From Streptomyces sp. SW4 (lineage in GTDB: Bacteria; Actinomycetota; Actinomycetes; Streptomycetales; Streptomycetaceae): a stretch of 64,000 nucleotides of DNA. The stretch lies in NCBI GenBank assembly GCA_003248315.1, contig QKWM01000001.1:248001-312000 (forward strand). Direction: 5' to 3'. The first letter of the stretch is position 1, and every line of letters begins with the position of its first letter. The position numbers were made by a program, and so were the translations under genes. The notes beneath the pieces are model-generated. The model worked only from the letters and a program-made list of their open reading frames with translations. It was not told where the DNA came from and made no database searches. This document shows, in pieces, positions 28,798 through 38,342 of this stretch.

Positions 28798-30599
28798 ATG
28801 TCTCACCTCCGCGCCCCGGCCGCGCGCGCAGACCGACGCGAGGGCGGGCGGCACGGACGGCCGGCCGCCCGCACCGCTCCCGCGCTGCCCGAGACCCACA
28901 TACGGTCCCAACTGCTGCGACTCGCCGTCCTGCCACCCGTCGCGGTGGCCCTCAGCGGCTGCGCGGCCGTGCTGTTCACGGTCCGCTCCACCGGGGCCGC
29001 CCCCGGCCTCACCCTCTGGGGCGTGCTCGCCGGCGCCCTCTCGGTGACGCTCGCGGCCGTCGTCATCGCCGCCGTCGCCGCCGGCCGCGCCGCCCGCACC
29101 GTGCACGACCGCGTCGGCGCGCTGCGCCGCAGCACCGCACGCGGCGAGGGCGACCTGCGCGCCCTGGTCGAGGCGCTGCGCCGTGGCGAGGCACCGCCCC
29201 GGCGGCCGGAACGCCCCGCACCCCCCGACGACGCCGACGACTTCGACCTGCTCGCCGCCGACCTGGCCCGCGCCCACGACGGCGCGGTCGCCGCCGTCGT
29301 CCGGGCCGCCCAGCTCTCCAGCCAGGCCGGCAGCGAACAGAAGCTGGAGGTCTTCGTCAACCTCGCCCGCCGGCTGCAGTCCCTGGTCCACCGCGAGATC
29401 TCCATCCTCGACGAGCTGGAGAACGAGATGGAGGACCCCGACCTGCTCAAGGGCCTCTTCCACGTCGACCACCTCGCCACCCGCATCCGCCGCCACGCCG
29501 AGAACCTCGCCGTCCTCGGCGGCGCCGTCTCCCGCCGCCAGTGGAGCAACCCCGTCTCCATGACCGAGGTGCTGCGCTCGGCCATCGCCGAGGTCGAGCA
29601 GTACTCCCGGGTCCGGCTGGTCCCGCCGATCGACGGCACCCTGCGCGGCCACGCCGTCGCCGACGTCATCCACCTGCTGGCCGAACTCGTCGAGAACGCC
29701 ACGGTGTTCTCCGCCCGCACACCCAGGTCCTGCTGCGCGCGGGGCTGGTCACCTCCGGGCTCGCCGTCGAGGTCGAGGACCGCGGACTGGGCATGCCCGT
29801 CGCCGAACAGCACCGGATGAACGCCCTGCTCGCCGACCCCGACCAGGTCAACGTCGCCCGGCTGCTGGCGGACGGCCGCATCGGCCTGTACGTCGTGTCC
29901 CAGCTGGCCAGGCGGCACGGCATCACGGTCCGCCTCCAGTCCAACATCTACGGCGGCGTGCAGGCCGTGCTCGTCGTCCCCCAGGCCCTGCTGGGCAGCA
30001 CGCCGGACGAGGCGCCGGAGGCCACCGGTCCCGCCCGGGACCCGGGGCCGTCGGGGCCCGCACCGGTACCGGCACCCCGCCGGCAGCCGGACACCGCCGT
30101 CCCGGACACCTCCGTCCCGGACACCGCCCCCGGCCCCGGGCCCTCCGTCGCCCCCACCGCCGTCCTCCCGGCGCAGGCCGCGCCCCCCACCGCCGTACCG
30201 TCCGATCCGGTGCCCGCGCACGGCACGGCGCCGCAGCCCCTGCCCGTGCGCGGCGCCCACGAGGACCGGCCCACCCCGGCCCAGGCCGTCCCCGGCATCC
30301 GCCCCGACGACCGCCGCGCCCTCGCCGAGCACGCCGGCACCCCGCCCGTCCCCCGCCACTCCGCGGTCCGCGGCACCATGGACAAACCCCGGCTGCCCCG
30401 CCGCCGGGCCCAGGAGCACATCGCGCCCCAGCTCCGCGACGGCCCCGCCCCGCGGCAGGAGACCGAACAGCTCCCCGGCCACGACCCCGGCCTGATGGCC
30501 GCCTTCCAGCGGGGCATCGGCCTCGCCGAGGCACAGCAGCCCACCGACCCACCCCACCGGGAGCGCGCCCGGCACGACGGAAGCGCACCGGCCGGATGA
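28798..30599 (+). CDS. cvnA: Conservon sensor-like ATPase, CvnA type (one frameshift)
   Basis: This is the first gene of a conservon, the kinase-like component associated with a small GTPase at the membrane. Two hydrophobic segments near the N-terminus (QLLRLAVLPPVAVALSGCAA, WGVLAGALSVTLAAVVIAAV) anchor it. A histidine-kinase-like dimer helix follows (FHVDHLATRIRRHAENLAVL) and a GHKL ATPase with ELVENATVFSAPHTQV, EDRGLGMP and GRIGLYVVSQLARRHG. The C-terminal ~220 residues are Pro/Ala-rich and disordered. One C is lost near 29721; repaired length is 600 aa. GAGGA precedes ATG 28798. Confidence 0.9.
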
Positions 30600-30634
30600 C
30601 CACCCCCCTTCGTATTCCAAGGAGTCGATCCACC

Positions 30635-31078
30635 ATGGCGAGCGACGCGCCGACCGGCCAGGTATCCGACCTCGACTGGCTGATGAGCGGCCTCGTGCAG
30701 CGTGTACCGCACACCAGGAGCGCGGTGCTCCTGTCCTGCGACGGGCTGGTGAAGTCCGTCCACGGCCTCGACCCGGACAGCGCCGACCACATGGCCGCCC
30801 TGGCCTCGGGGCTGTACTCCCTCGGGCGCAGCGCAGGCGTCCGCTTCGGCGACGGCGGGGACGTGCGCCAGGTCGTCGTCGAACTCGACTCGACCCTGCT
30901 GTTCGTCACCACCGCAGGCTCCGGCACCTGCCTCGCCGTGCTCGCCGGCCGCGAGGCCGACGCGGCGGTCCTCGGCTACGAGATGGCCATGCTCGTCAAG
31001 AGCGTCCGCCCCTACCTCGTGACCGCCCCCCGGCAGCACGCCGTCGAGTCCCCGGCCTCCCCGGCGATGAGGCCTTGA
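30635..31078 (+). CDS. cvnB: Conservon roadblock/LC7-domain protein, CvnB type
   Basis: The frame is intact (147 aa). The roadblock/LC7 fold is recognised by DLDWLMSGLVQRVPHTRSAV, LLSCDGLVKSV and ADHMAALASGLYSLGRSAG. In bacteria such proteins act as activators or scaffolds for Ras-like GTPases, as MglB does for MglA. The start ATG 30635 is chosen because AAGGAG lies 9 nt upstream; an earlier ATG at 30596 overlaps the cvnA stop. The stop overlaps the next gene's TTG codon. Confidence 0.9.
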   Translation: MASDAPTGQVSDLDWLMSGLVQRVPHTRSAVLLSCDGLVKSVHGLDPDSADHMAALASGLYSLGRSAGVRFGDGGDVRQVVVELDSTLLFVTTAGSGTCLAVLAGREADAAVLGYEMAMLVKSVRPYLVTAPRQHAVESPASPAMRP

Positions 31079-31451
31079 GCGTGGCCGCGGCCGGCGACGG
31101 GCCCTGGCTCGACGACGCGGCCGGACGGCTGGTGCGCCCCTTCACGGTCAGCAACGGCCGCACCCGGCCCAGCGTCGCCCTCGACCTGATGTCGCAGGTG
31201 ATGGCCACCGGAGCCACCCCCTCGGCTACCTCGGGCCCGAACACGCGCAGGCGATCGACCTGTGCCGGGCGCCGGTCCCGGTCGCCGAGGTCGCCGCCCA
31301 TCTGAGGCTGCCGGTGGCGGTCACCAAGGTGCTGCTGTCGGACCTCGTCGACTGCGGGGCGCTGACCACCAAGCCCCCCGCGTTCCACCACAACCCCACG
31401 GACCGGGCCCTTCTGGAGGCAGTGCTCGATGGACTACGACGACAGCTCTGA
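31075..31451 (+). CDS. cvnC: Conservon DUF742 protein, CvnC type (one frameshift)
   Basis: DUF742 proteins are short winged-helix-like partners in conservons. The N-terminus has WLDDAAGRLVRPFTVSNGRT and the C-terminal half includes AEVAAHLRLPVAVTKVLLSD and LEAVLDGLRRQL. One C is lost near 31222 (the Thr-Pro-Leu-Gly junction); repaired length is 125 aa. The start may be TTG 31075, overlapping the cvnB stop, or GTG 31081. The last 23 nt overlap the GTPase gene, a common conservon arrangement. A DNA-binding role is possible but unproven. Confidence 0.85.
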
Positions 31452-32064
31452 CTACGCCCGCGGCCCCGAGGAGGACGACGGCACCGACCCGTTCCCCACC
31501 GCGCTGAAGATCCTCGTCGCGGGCGGGTTCGGCGTCGGCAAGACCACCTTCGTCGGCGCGGTCAGCGAGATCGCCCCGCTGAGCACCGAGGAACTGCTCA
31601 CCACCGTCAGCGCCGCCACCGACAACCTCGACGGCATCGAGAACAAGCTCGAGACGACCGTGGCCATGGACTTCGGCCGCATCACCCTCGACCCGGAGCA
31701 CGTGCTGTACCTGTTCGGCACGCCGGGACAGGAGCGGTTCTGGTTCATGTGGGACGAGCTGTGCGAGGGCGCCCTCGGCGCGGTCGTCCTCGCCGACACC
31801 CGCAGGCTGGAGGAGTCCTTCGCCGCCGTCGACTTCTTCGAACAGCGCGGCCTCGCCTTCATCGTCGCCGTCAACGAGTTCGACGGCGCCCACCGCTACG
31901 ACACCGAGGAGGTGCGCGCGGCCATGGACCTGCCGCCCGAGATCCCCGTCGTGCGGTGCGACGCCCGCATCTCCAGTTCCGGTGTGCAGACCCTGCTGAC
32001 CCTCGTCCGCCACCTCATCGCGCACACGCCGGCCCCCGCCACGGGGTACGGCGCCCACATGTGA
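31429..32064 (+). CDS. cvnD: Conservon Ras-like GTPase, CvnD type
   Basis: The frame is intact (211 aa). G-motifs are clear: the P-loop AGGFGVGKTT, the switch-II motif LFGTPGQERF, and the base-recognition NEFD in place of NKxD. The effector loop region includes TVAMDFGRI. It is the GTPase of the conservon, switching between GDP and GTP under control of the roadblock and sensor partners. The start ATG 31429 lies inside the end of cvnC. Confidence 0.93.
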   Translation: MDYDDSSDYARGPEEDDGTDPFPTALKILVAGGFGVGKTTFVGAVSEIAPLSTEELLTTVSAATDNLDGIENKLETTVAMDFGRITLDPEHVLYLFGTPGQERFWFMWDELCEGALGAVVLADTRRLEESFAAVDFFEQRGLAFIVAVNEFDGAHRYDTEEVRAAMDLPPEIPVVRCDARISSSGVQTLLTLVRHLIAHTPAPATGYGAHM

Positions 32065-32125
32065 CCGCCGCACACACCGCCACGGAGCCGCCCATGACGC
32101 ACGCCCACAGCGACGGAGCCCGCCC

Positions 32126-32701
32126 ATGAGCTACGACCCGCCGCGCCCGGCCGGACGTCTGCTGCTCACCCCCGAGGACCGGGAGGCACCCGCCCGTGTC
32201 CGGCGCCTGCACCTGCTCGGACTCGGCCGCCGCCCCGAACCCGCCCTCGACGCCTTCGCCGGCCGGCTCGCCGAGCACGCCTCGACCCCGTACGCCATGG
32301 TCAACTTCCTGGTCGAGGACGGGCAGTTCTTCGCGGGGCTGCGCGTCCCCGACGTGCCGCCCGTGCTGCGCGGCGACGGCACCGCGCCCGAGTTCGGCCG
32401 CGTCCAGCCCCGCGACCACGGCTTCTGCCCCCATGTCGTCGCGCGGCGCAGGGCCCTGGTGCTGGAGGACGTCCGCGACTACCCGCGGTTCGCCGGCAAC
32501 CCGGTCGTGGACGAGTTCGGCATCCGCTCCTACCTCGGCGCCCCGCTCATCGACAGCACCGGGACGGTGCTGGGCACCGTCAGCGCCGCCGACGTGCGGC
32601 CGCGGCGCTGGGGGCGGGAGGGCCTGGAGACGATCAAGTCGACGGCGGACCGGCTCGTGCGGCGCCTGGAGCACGGCGCGGACGACGGTCTGCCGACGTG
32701 A
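32126..32701 (+). CDS. GAF-domain protein linked to the conservon
   Basis: The frame is intact (191 aa). It is essentially a single GAF domain: [33 protein letters not shown], the cysteine-bearing [19 protein letters not shown] and [20 protein letters not shown]. No output domain follows. It begins 61 nt after the GTPase gene, with only a possible ~20-codon peptide between, so it is probably the last gene of the conservon operon. It may bind a small ligand and feed the kinase/GTPase switch; the ligand is unknown. Confidence 0.85.
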   Translation: MSYDPPRPAGRLLLTPEDREAPARVRRLHLLGLGRRPEPALDAFAGRLAEHASTPYAMVNFLVEDGQFFAGLRVPDVPPVLRGDGTAPEFGRVQPRDHGFCPHVVARRRALVLEDVRDYPRFAGNPVVDEFGIRSYLGAPLIDSTGTVLGTVSAADVRPRRWGREGLETIKSTADRLVRRLEHGADDGLPT

Positions 32702-32939
32702 CGGGGAGCGACGGCCGGGGGAGCGTGTGAGGGAGGACTCCGGGGTGGCCTCCGGGGGCGGGGAGGGAATCAGGGGTCCCGCGCAGCGTGTGAAGGAAAG
32801 CTGTGGCGCCGCTTTAGAAATCCTCGATGGACTGCGGCGGGCGCGGTGCGGCAGATTGCTGTGCGATCCCCTCACCTCCCCGGACGCGGGCCGCTTCGGC
32901 ATGCCCGGCGCGGGGACCACACCCTCAGGAGCCGAAGCG

Positions 32940-33967
32940 TTGAAGGCGCTGGTCAAGGAGAAGGCGGAGCCCGGGCTGTGGCTCGCGGACGTCCCCGAGC
33001 CCGCCGTCGGGCCGGGCGACGTACTGATCAAGGTGCTGCGCACCGGTATCTGCGGCACCGACCTGCACATCCGGGCCTGGGACGGCTGGGCGCAGCAGGC
33101 CGTCAGCGCCCCGCTGGTCGTCGGGCACGAGTTCGTCGGCGAGGTCGTCGACACCGGGCGGGACGTCACCGACGTGAAGACCGGCGACCTGGTCAGCGGC
33201 GAGGGCCACCTGGTGTGCGGCAAGTGCCGCAACTGCCTCGCCGGCCGCCGGCACCTGTGCCGGGCCACGGTCGGGCTGGGCGTCGGCCGGGACGGGGCGT
33301 TCGCCGAGTACGTCGCCCTGCCCGCCTCCAACGTCTGGGTGCACCGCGTCCCCGTCGACCTCGACGTCGCCGCGATCTTCGACCCGTTCGGCAACGCCGT
33401 GCACACCGCCCTGTCCTTCCCTCTGGTCGGCGAGGACGTCCTGATCACCGGCGCCGGGCCGATCGGGCTGATGGCCGCCGCCGTGGCCCGGCACGCCGGG
33501 CCCGCAACGTCGTGATCACCGACGTCAGCGAGGAGCGGCTCGCGCTCGCGCTCAAGGTCGGCGTCAGCCTCGCGCTGAACGTCTCCGAGCTGACCATCGC
33601 CGACGGACAGCGGGAGCTGGGACTGCGCGAGGGCTTCGACATCGGCCTGGAGATGTCCGGCCGCCCCGAGGCGATGCGCGACATGATCGCCAACATGACG
33701 CACGGCGGCCGGATCGCCATGCTCGGCCTGCCCGCCGAGGAGTTCCCCGTCGACTGGGCCCGCGTCGTCACCTCGATGCTCACCATCAAGGGCATCTACG
33801 GCCGGGAGATGTTCGAGACCTGGTACGCGATGTCCGTCCTCCTGGAGGGCGGCCTCGACCTCACCCCGGTGATCACCGGCCGCTACGGCCACCGCGACTA
33901 CGAGGCCGCGTTCGAGGACGCGGCGAGCGGCACGGGCGGCAAGGTCATCCTCGACTGGACCGCGTGA
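32940..33967 (+). CDS. tdh: L-threonine 3-dehydrogenase (one frameshift)
   Basis: Tdh oxidises L-threonine to 2-amino-3-ketobutyrate with NAD. The zinc site is in [10 protein letters not shown] and [10 protein letters not shown], the structural zinc cluster is [15 protein letters not shown], and the NAD-binding loop is [19 protein letters not shown]. The start is the rare TTG 32940, which gives an N-terminus ([10 protein letters not shown]) like other Tdh proteins and has AGGAG 8 nt upstream. One base is lost near 33503; repaired length is 342 aa. The next gene, kbl, supplies the second enzyme of threonine degradation. Confidence 0.93.
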
Positions 33968-34044
33968 CCCCGGGCCCGTCCGGCACGGGCACCCTCTTGC
34001 GCCCACTCGCACCCCGTCCCCGCCCCGCACCCCTGGAGCCTCCT

Positions 34045-35236
34045 GTGTTCACCTCCGTACGCGACGAGCTGCGTGCCACCCTCGACGAGATCCGCGCCGC
34101 CGGCCTGCACAAGCCGGAACGGGTCATCGGCACCCCCCAGTCGGCCACCGTGAACGTCACCGCCGGCGGCCGCCCCGGCGAGGTCCTGAACTTCTGCGCC
34201 AACAACTACCTCGGCCTCGCCGACCACCCCGAGGTGATCGCCGCCGCCCACGAGGCGCTGGACCGCTGGGGCTACGGCATGGCCTCCGTGCGCTTCATCT
34301 GCGGCACCCAGGAGGTCCACAAGGAGCTGGAGGCCCGCCTGTCGGCGTTCCTCGGCCAGGAGGACACGATCCTGTACTCCTCCTGCTTCGACGCCAACGG
34401 CGGCGTCTTCGAGACCCTCCTCGGCCCCGAGGACGCCGTGATCTCCGACGCCCTCAACCACGCCTCGATCATCGACGGCATCCGCCTGTCCAAGGCCCGC
34501 CGCTTCCGCTACGCCAACCGCGACCTCGCCGACCTGGAACGGCAGCTGAAGGACGCCTCCGACGCCCGCCGCCGGCTCATCGTCACCGACGGCGTCTTCT
34601 CCATGGACGGCTACGTGGCGCCGCTGCGCGAGATCTGCGACCTCGCCGACCGCTACGACGCGATGGTCATGGTCGACGACTCGCACGCCGTCGGCTTCGT
34701 CGGCCCCGGCGGGCGCGGCACCCCCGAACTGCACGGCGTGATGGACCGCGTCGACATCATCACCGGCACCCTCGGCAAGGCCCTCGGCGGCGCCTCCGGC
34801 GGCTACGTCGCCGCGCGCGCCGAGATCGTCGCCCTGCTGCGCCAGCGGTCCCGCCCTACCTGTTCTCCAACACCCTCGCCCCGGTGATCGCCGCCGCGTC
34901 GCTCAAGGTGCTGGACCTGCTGGAGTCGGCCGACGACCTGCGGGTGCGGCTCGCCGAGAACACCGCCCTGTTCCGCCGCCGGATGACCGAGGAGGGCTTC
35001 GACGTCCTCCCGGCGACCACCCCATCGCGCCGGTCATGATCGGCGATGCGGCGCGGGCCGGCCGCATGGCCGAGCTGCTGCTGGAGCGCGGCGTCTACGT
35101 GATCGGCTTCTCCTACCCGGTCGTCCCGCAGGGCCAGGCCCGTATCCGGGTCCAGCTCTCCGCCGCCCACTCCACGGACGATGTCGACCGCGCCGTGGAC
35201 GCCTTCGTGGCGGCGCGCGAGCGGCTCGACGCCTGA
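34045..35236 (+). CDS. kbl: Glycine C-acetyltransferase (2-amino-3-ketobutyrate CoA ligase; two frameshifts)
   Basis: Kbl cleaves 2-amino-3-ketobutyrate with CoA to glycine and acetyl-CoA. It is a PLP-dependent alpha-oxoamine synthase: [15 protein letters not shown], the cofactor Asp in [16 protein letters not shown], and the Schiff-base Lys in [15 protein letters not shown]. Breaks near 34852 and 35020 each need one base; repaired length is 397 aa. The start GTG 34045, with TGGAG upstream, matches the family N-terminus; an ATG/GTG further upstream would add a Pro-rich extension. It follows tdh by 77 nt. Confidence 0.93.
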
Positions 35237-35273
35237 ACCGCGGGCCCGCGGGTGACCTGAGAGAATCGATTCC

Positions 35274-36176
35274 GTGATCGAAGCGCGGCGGCTGCACATC
35301 CTCCGGGCGGTGGCGGACCACCGTACGGTGACCGCCGCTGCCGCCGCGCTGTACCTCACCCCGTCGGCCGTCTCCCAGCAGCTGTCCGCGCTGGAGCAGG
35401 AGACCGGCCACCGTCTCGTCGAGCGCGGCGCCAAGGGCGTCCGGCTGACCCCGGCCGGCGAGATCCTGCTCAGCCACACCAACGCCGTGCTCGCCCAGCT
35501 GGAACGGGCCGAGGCCGAGCTGGCCGCCTACGGCTCCGGGCAGGCGGGCACCGTCACGGTCGCCGCCTTCGCCACCGGCATCGCCCTGGTCGTCGCGCCC
35601 GCGGTGGCCTCCCTCGCCGGGTCGGCGCCCGGCATCCGCATCCGGGTCCAGGACGCCGAGGGCGACGCCAGCCTGCCGATGGTCCTCGACCGGCAGGTCG
35701 ACGTGGCGGTCGCCGTCGAGTACCGCGGGGCGCCGCCCGCCGACGATCCGCGCCTGACCCACGTGCCGCTCTACGCCGAGCCGTTCGACGCGGTCGTCCC
35801 GCTCGCCCACCGCCTCGCCGACGCGGCCGAGGTGCCGCTCGCCGAGCTGGCCAAGGACACCTGGATCGGCCCCTACCCGGGCAACCCCTGCCACGACGTG
35901 GTCGTCCTGGCCTGCGAGAACGCCGGCTTCCAGCCCCGTATGGAGCACTCCTCGGACGACTTCCGGGCGGTCGTGGCCCTCGCCTCGGCCGGGGCCGGCG
36001 TGGCCCTCGTGCCGCGCTCGGCGCTGCACGGCACCGACCTGACCGGGGCCGTGGTCCGCCCGGTCGACGGGGTCGCGCCCACCCGGCGGGTGTTCGCCGC
36101 CGTGCGCCGCGGCGCGGAGGAGCACCCGCTGATCCGGCCGGTGCTCCGGGCACTGGAGGAGGCGGCGCGGGAGTGA
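35274..36176 (+). CDS. LysR-family transcriptional regulator
   Basis: The frame is intact (300 aa). The N-terminal helix-turn-helix is MIEARRLHILRAVADHRTVT, then AAAALYLTPSAVSQQLSALE. The co-inducer domain runs to the end (VALVPRSALHG, VVRPVDGVAPTRRVF). The start GTG 35274 is 37 nt after the kbl stop, so it may belong to the tdh-kbl transcript. It could regulate threonine use or the GNAT gene after it; the inducer is unknown. Confidence 0.9.
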   Translation: MIEARRLHILRAVADHRTVTAAAAALYLTPSAVSQQLSALEQETGHRLVERGAKGVRLTPAGEILLSHTNAVLAQLERAEAELAAYGSGQAGTVTVAAFATGIALVVAPAVASLAGSAPGIRIRVQDAEGDASLPMVLDRQVDVAVAVEYRGAPPADDPRLTHVPLYAEPFDAVVPLAHRLADAAEVPLAELAKDTWIGPYPGNPCHDVVVLACENAGFQPRMEHSSDDFRAVVALASAGAGVALVPRSALHGTDLTGAVVRPVDGVAPTRRVFAAVRRGAEEHPLIRPVLRALEEAARE

Positions 36177-36222
36177 ACGTTCCGTAACCCGGCCGACCCA
36201 TGTCCGCGGTAGCGTCCCGGAC

Positions 36223-36788
36223 ATGATCCATGACACGGGGAGCGCCGCCACGACCGTGCGCCGGCTGGACGCGAAGGACCTGCCGGGCTGTCTGGAGGGT
36301 CTCGCCGAGCTGCTGGCCGACACGGTGGCCGGCGGCGCCTCGGTCGGCTTCCTGGCGCCGCTGGACCGCGCGGACGCCCTCGCGTGGTGGCGGGGCCGCG
36401 CCGAGGCCGTCGCCGACGGACGGCTCGCCCTGTGGGTGGCCCGCGACGGCGAACGGGTCACGGGCACGGTGAGCCTCGCCCTCCCGACAAGCCGAACAGC
36501 CGGCACCGCGCCGAACTGGTCAAGCTGATGGTGCACCGCGAGGCCCGCGGCCGGGGACTGGGCCGCCGGCTCCTGACGGCGGCCGAGGACGGTGCCGTGG
36601 CGGCCGGCCTCACCCTGCTCCACCTGGACACCGAGACCGACAGCCCCGCGGAACGCCTCTACCGCGACGCCGGCTGGACCCGGGCGGGCATGATCCCCGC
36701 ATACGCGGCGAACCCGGAGGGCCTGCTGCGACCGACGACCCTCTACTTCAAACGGCTGGGCGGCAAGGGGGCGGCGCAGGGGCGGTGA
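36223..36788 (+). CDS. GNAT-family N-acetyltransferase (one frameshift)
   Basis: GNAT enzymes transfer an acetyl group from acetyl-CoA to an amine. The pyrophosphate-binding motif is HREARGRGLGRRLLTAAED, and the C-terminal LHLDTETDSPAERLYRDAGW is the usual motif B. One C is lost near 36487 (the Leu-Pro-Asp-Lys junction); repaired length is 188 aa. The start ATG 36223 gives an N-terminal strand (ATTVRRLDAKDLPGCL). The substrate is unknown. It is the last core-like gene before the lower-GC accessory island. Confidence 0.82.
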
Positions 36789-36829
36789 CCGGGCGCCGGT
36801 GACAGGGGCGCCGGCGGGCGGGGGCTCCG

Positions 36830-37051
36830 GTGAAGGGGGCGCGAGCCCTGACCCACCAGAGCGAGCCGGAGCGCTACCGGGCGGCGGATATCGCTGCCGC
36901 CGTCGGCGTGCCGGTGAGCGGCCTGCCCGGCCGCCGTCTGGCGGCTGTGGTCGGCCCGACCACCGGCGAACGAGCTGGCGGTTGGCACAGCAGGGCTGTA
37001 GTCGATTTCCCTCGCCTCCGGGCGCCAGTCGACGGGATGCCGCCGGATTAA
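36830..37051 (+). CDS. Possible truncated gene at the island edge
   Basis: A 73-codon frame has coding-like third positions in its first half (RALTHQSEPERYRAADIAAA, VGVPVSGLPGRRLAAVVGPT) and then loses them after about 36960, where the GC content drops. It may be the remnant of a core gene cut when the island arrived. No family recognised and no good ribosome-binding site. The rest of 36789-37210 shows nothing I can support. Confidence 0.25.
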   Translation: MKGARALTHQSEPERYRAADIAAAVGVPVSGLPGRRLAAVVGPTTGERAGGWHSRAVVDFPRLRAPVDGMPPD

Positions 37052-37210
37052 GCGCTACCTGTGCCGGCTACGTCAGTGATTAGCTGGAGTAGAGCCACAA
37101 CGAAGCACAGGAAGCCCAGCCCGGCGGCTTTTCACCTCGGGGCACTGACATCACCTCGTTCTGGTCTTGCAGAAGGTAGCTGACGCCCGTTCGTCCGTCG
37201 CCGATGAACC

Positions 37211-37230
37211 TAACAGCGGCTAACAGAATG
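37211..37230. repeat. Target duplication TAA plus left inverted repeat of the outer element
   Basis: TAA (37211-37213) is followed by CAGCGGCTAACAGAATG. The complement is at 40598-40617. The similarity continues one or two bases outside the TAA (CC on both sides), probably by chance. Confidence 0.7.
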
Positions 37231-37245
37231 GACCCGCGGGTTGAC

Positions 37246-37775
37246 CTACAGAGATCCCGGCTCGCCGTCGACGACGAACCGCGTCAGGGATCGCTCCAGC
37301 AGTTCCAAAAACTGCCGCAGGTCGTCGGCTATCTTGTCGAGCTCCGGTTCGTCCAGTGATGCCGTCCGCGTCCGATGGACCGATCCATCAGGGCCCGCGG
37401 CGTAGGACAGGCCGCCGCCGTTCGAGCCGATGACCAGACCATGAACCTTCTGGTCCGCGCCGAGGTCGACAGCACCGTAGTCCTGGAGTCGCAGAAGGAC
37501 GTCACTTGCCGGGTCGAGGAAGTAGCCGTTGCCGATGTCCGCCCAGGTGACGTCCCCGATGCAGTCGTAGAAGGTGACCAGGTCAGCCGGGATGAGGATC
37601 GCTTGGGCAAGCGTGCGAGCCGCGGCTTGATCGTCACGGCTGGCCAGCCGGACCTCGTTGGTGCCAGGGGGAAGCCGTGCCGACGCTCGAACTCGCCTGT
37701 CATTGCCGTGAGTGTCCCGGAGACTCTGTCTGTCCACGCGGCCAGCCAGGCGGGTGAAAGTGAACGGTCGCTCAT
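37246..37775 (-). CDS. SMI1/KNR4 (SUKH)-like protein, passenger of the outer element (one frameshift)
   Basis: The repaired protein is 176 aa. The N-terminus (MSDRSLSPAWLAAWTDRV) is followed by a SUKH-like core: LIPADLVTFYDCIGDVTWAD, GNGYFLDPASDVLLRLQDYG and VIGSNGGGLSYAAGPDGSV, ending with an amphipathic helix LDKIADDLRQFLELLERSL. Proteins of this superfamily are often immunity proteins against polymorphic toxins. No toxin gene is adjacent. One C is missing near 37668. It lies 61 bp behind the transposase stop, in the same orientation, and 15 bp inside the left inverted repeat, so it appears to travel with the element. Confidence 0.62.
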
Positions 37776-37835
37776 GAGGCGGGATCGTGGCATGAACCAA
37801 GGACATCCATGAGTGACCGGCGGCCGCACCCAACT

Positions 37836-38303
37836 TCAGCGCAATGCTCTGAGCTGTCGGTGGGTGATGAGGCAGCAGGCGAGCCTGAGGAACGCTTCAT
37901 GACTGTCGGCCCTGCGTTCCCACCGGATCCGTAGGCGCCGGAAGCCGTGCAGCCACGCAAAACTCCTCTCCACGACCCAGCGATAGGTGCCCAACCCGGT
38001 GCCGTGCCGGGTGCCGCGGCGGGCGATAGCGGGCACGATGCCGCGAGTGCGGACCTGATCGCGGTAGACGTCATGGTCGTAGCCGCGGTCGGCGAACAGC
38101 GAGTCCGGCTTGCGACGGGGACGGCCGACCCGGCCGCGGACCGGTGGGATCGCGTCGAGCAAGGGCAGTAGTTGGGTGACATCGTTGCGGTTGCCGCCGG
38201 TCAGCAGGACCGCGAGCGGGGTGCCGTGCCCATCAGTGATCAAGTGGTGCTTGAAGCCGGCCCGGCCCCGGTCGACCGGCGAGGGACCCTTCTGGCTCCC
38301 CTT
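37836..38303 (-). pseudogene. C-terminal half of the outer IS5-like transposase, split by the inner element
   Basis: The fragment contains KGPSPVDRGRAGFKHHL, TGGNRNDVTQLLPLLDAI, LFADRGYDHDVYRDQVR and WVVERSFAWLHGFRRLRIRW, that is the second half of a DDE transposase of IS5 type. Its 5' side stops at the insertion site of the inner element, and the matching N-terminal half is at 40202-40559. Rejoining across one TTA copy leaves a one-base phase difference, from decay or a base-calling error. Such an interrupted transposase should be inactive. Confidence 0.88.
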
Positions 38304-38328
38304 TTAGGACTGGAATCAGAATGAGGTC
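38304..38328. repeat. TTA duplication plus left inverted repeat of the inner element
   Basis: TTA is followed by GGACTGGAATCAGAATGAGG and TC. An exact inverted copy is at 40177-40198. Confidence 0.88.
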
Positions 38329-38342
38329 CCTGAGGCTCGGGA

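Noticed and set aside
37828..37848. Degenerate inner end of the outer element at the transposase stop
   Set aside because: GCATTGCGCTGA resembles CATTGTGTTAG only over a few bases (about 8 of 17), too little to claim, although the position would match the inner element.
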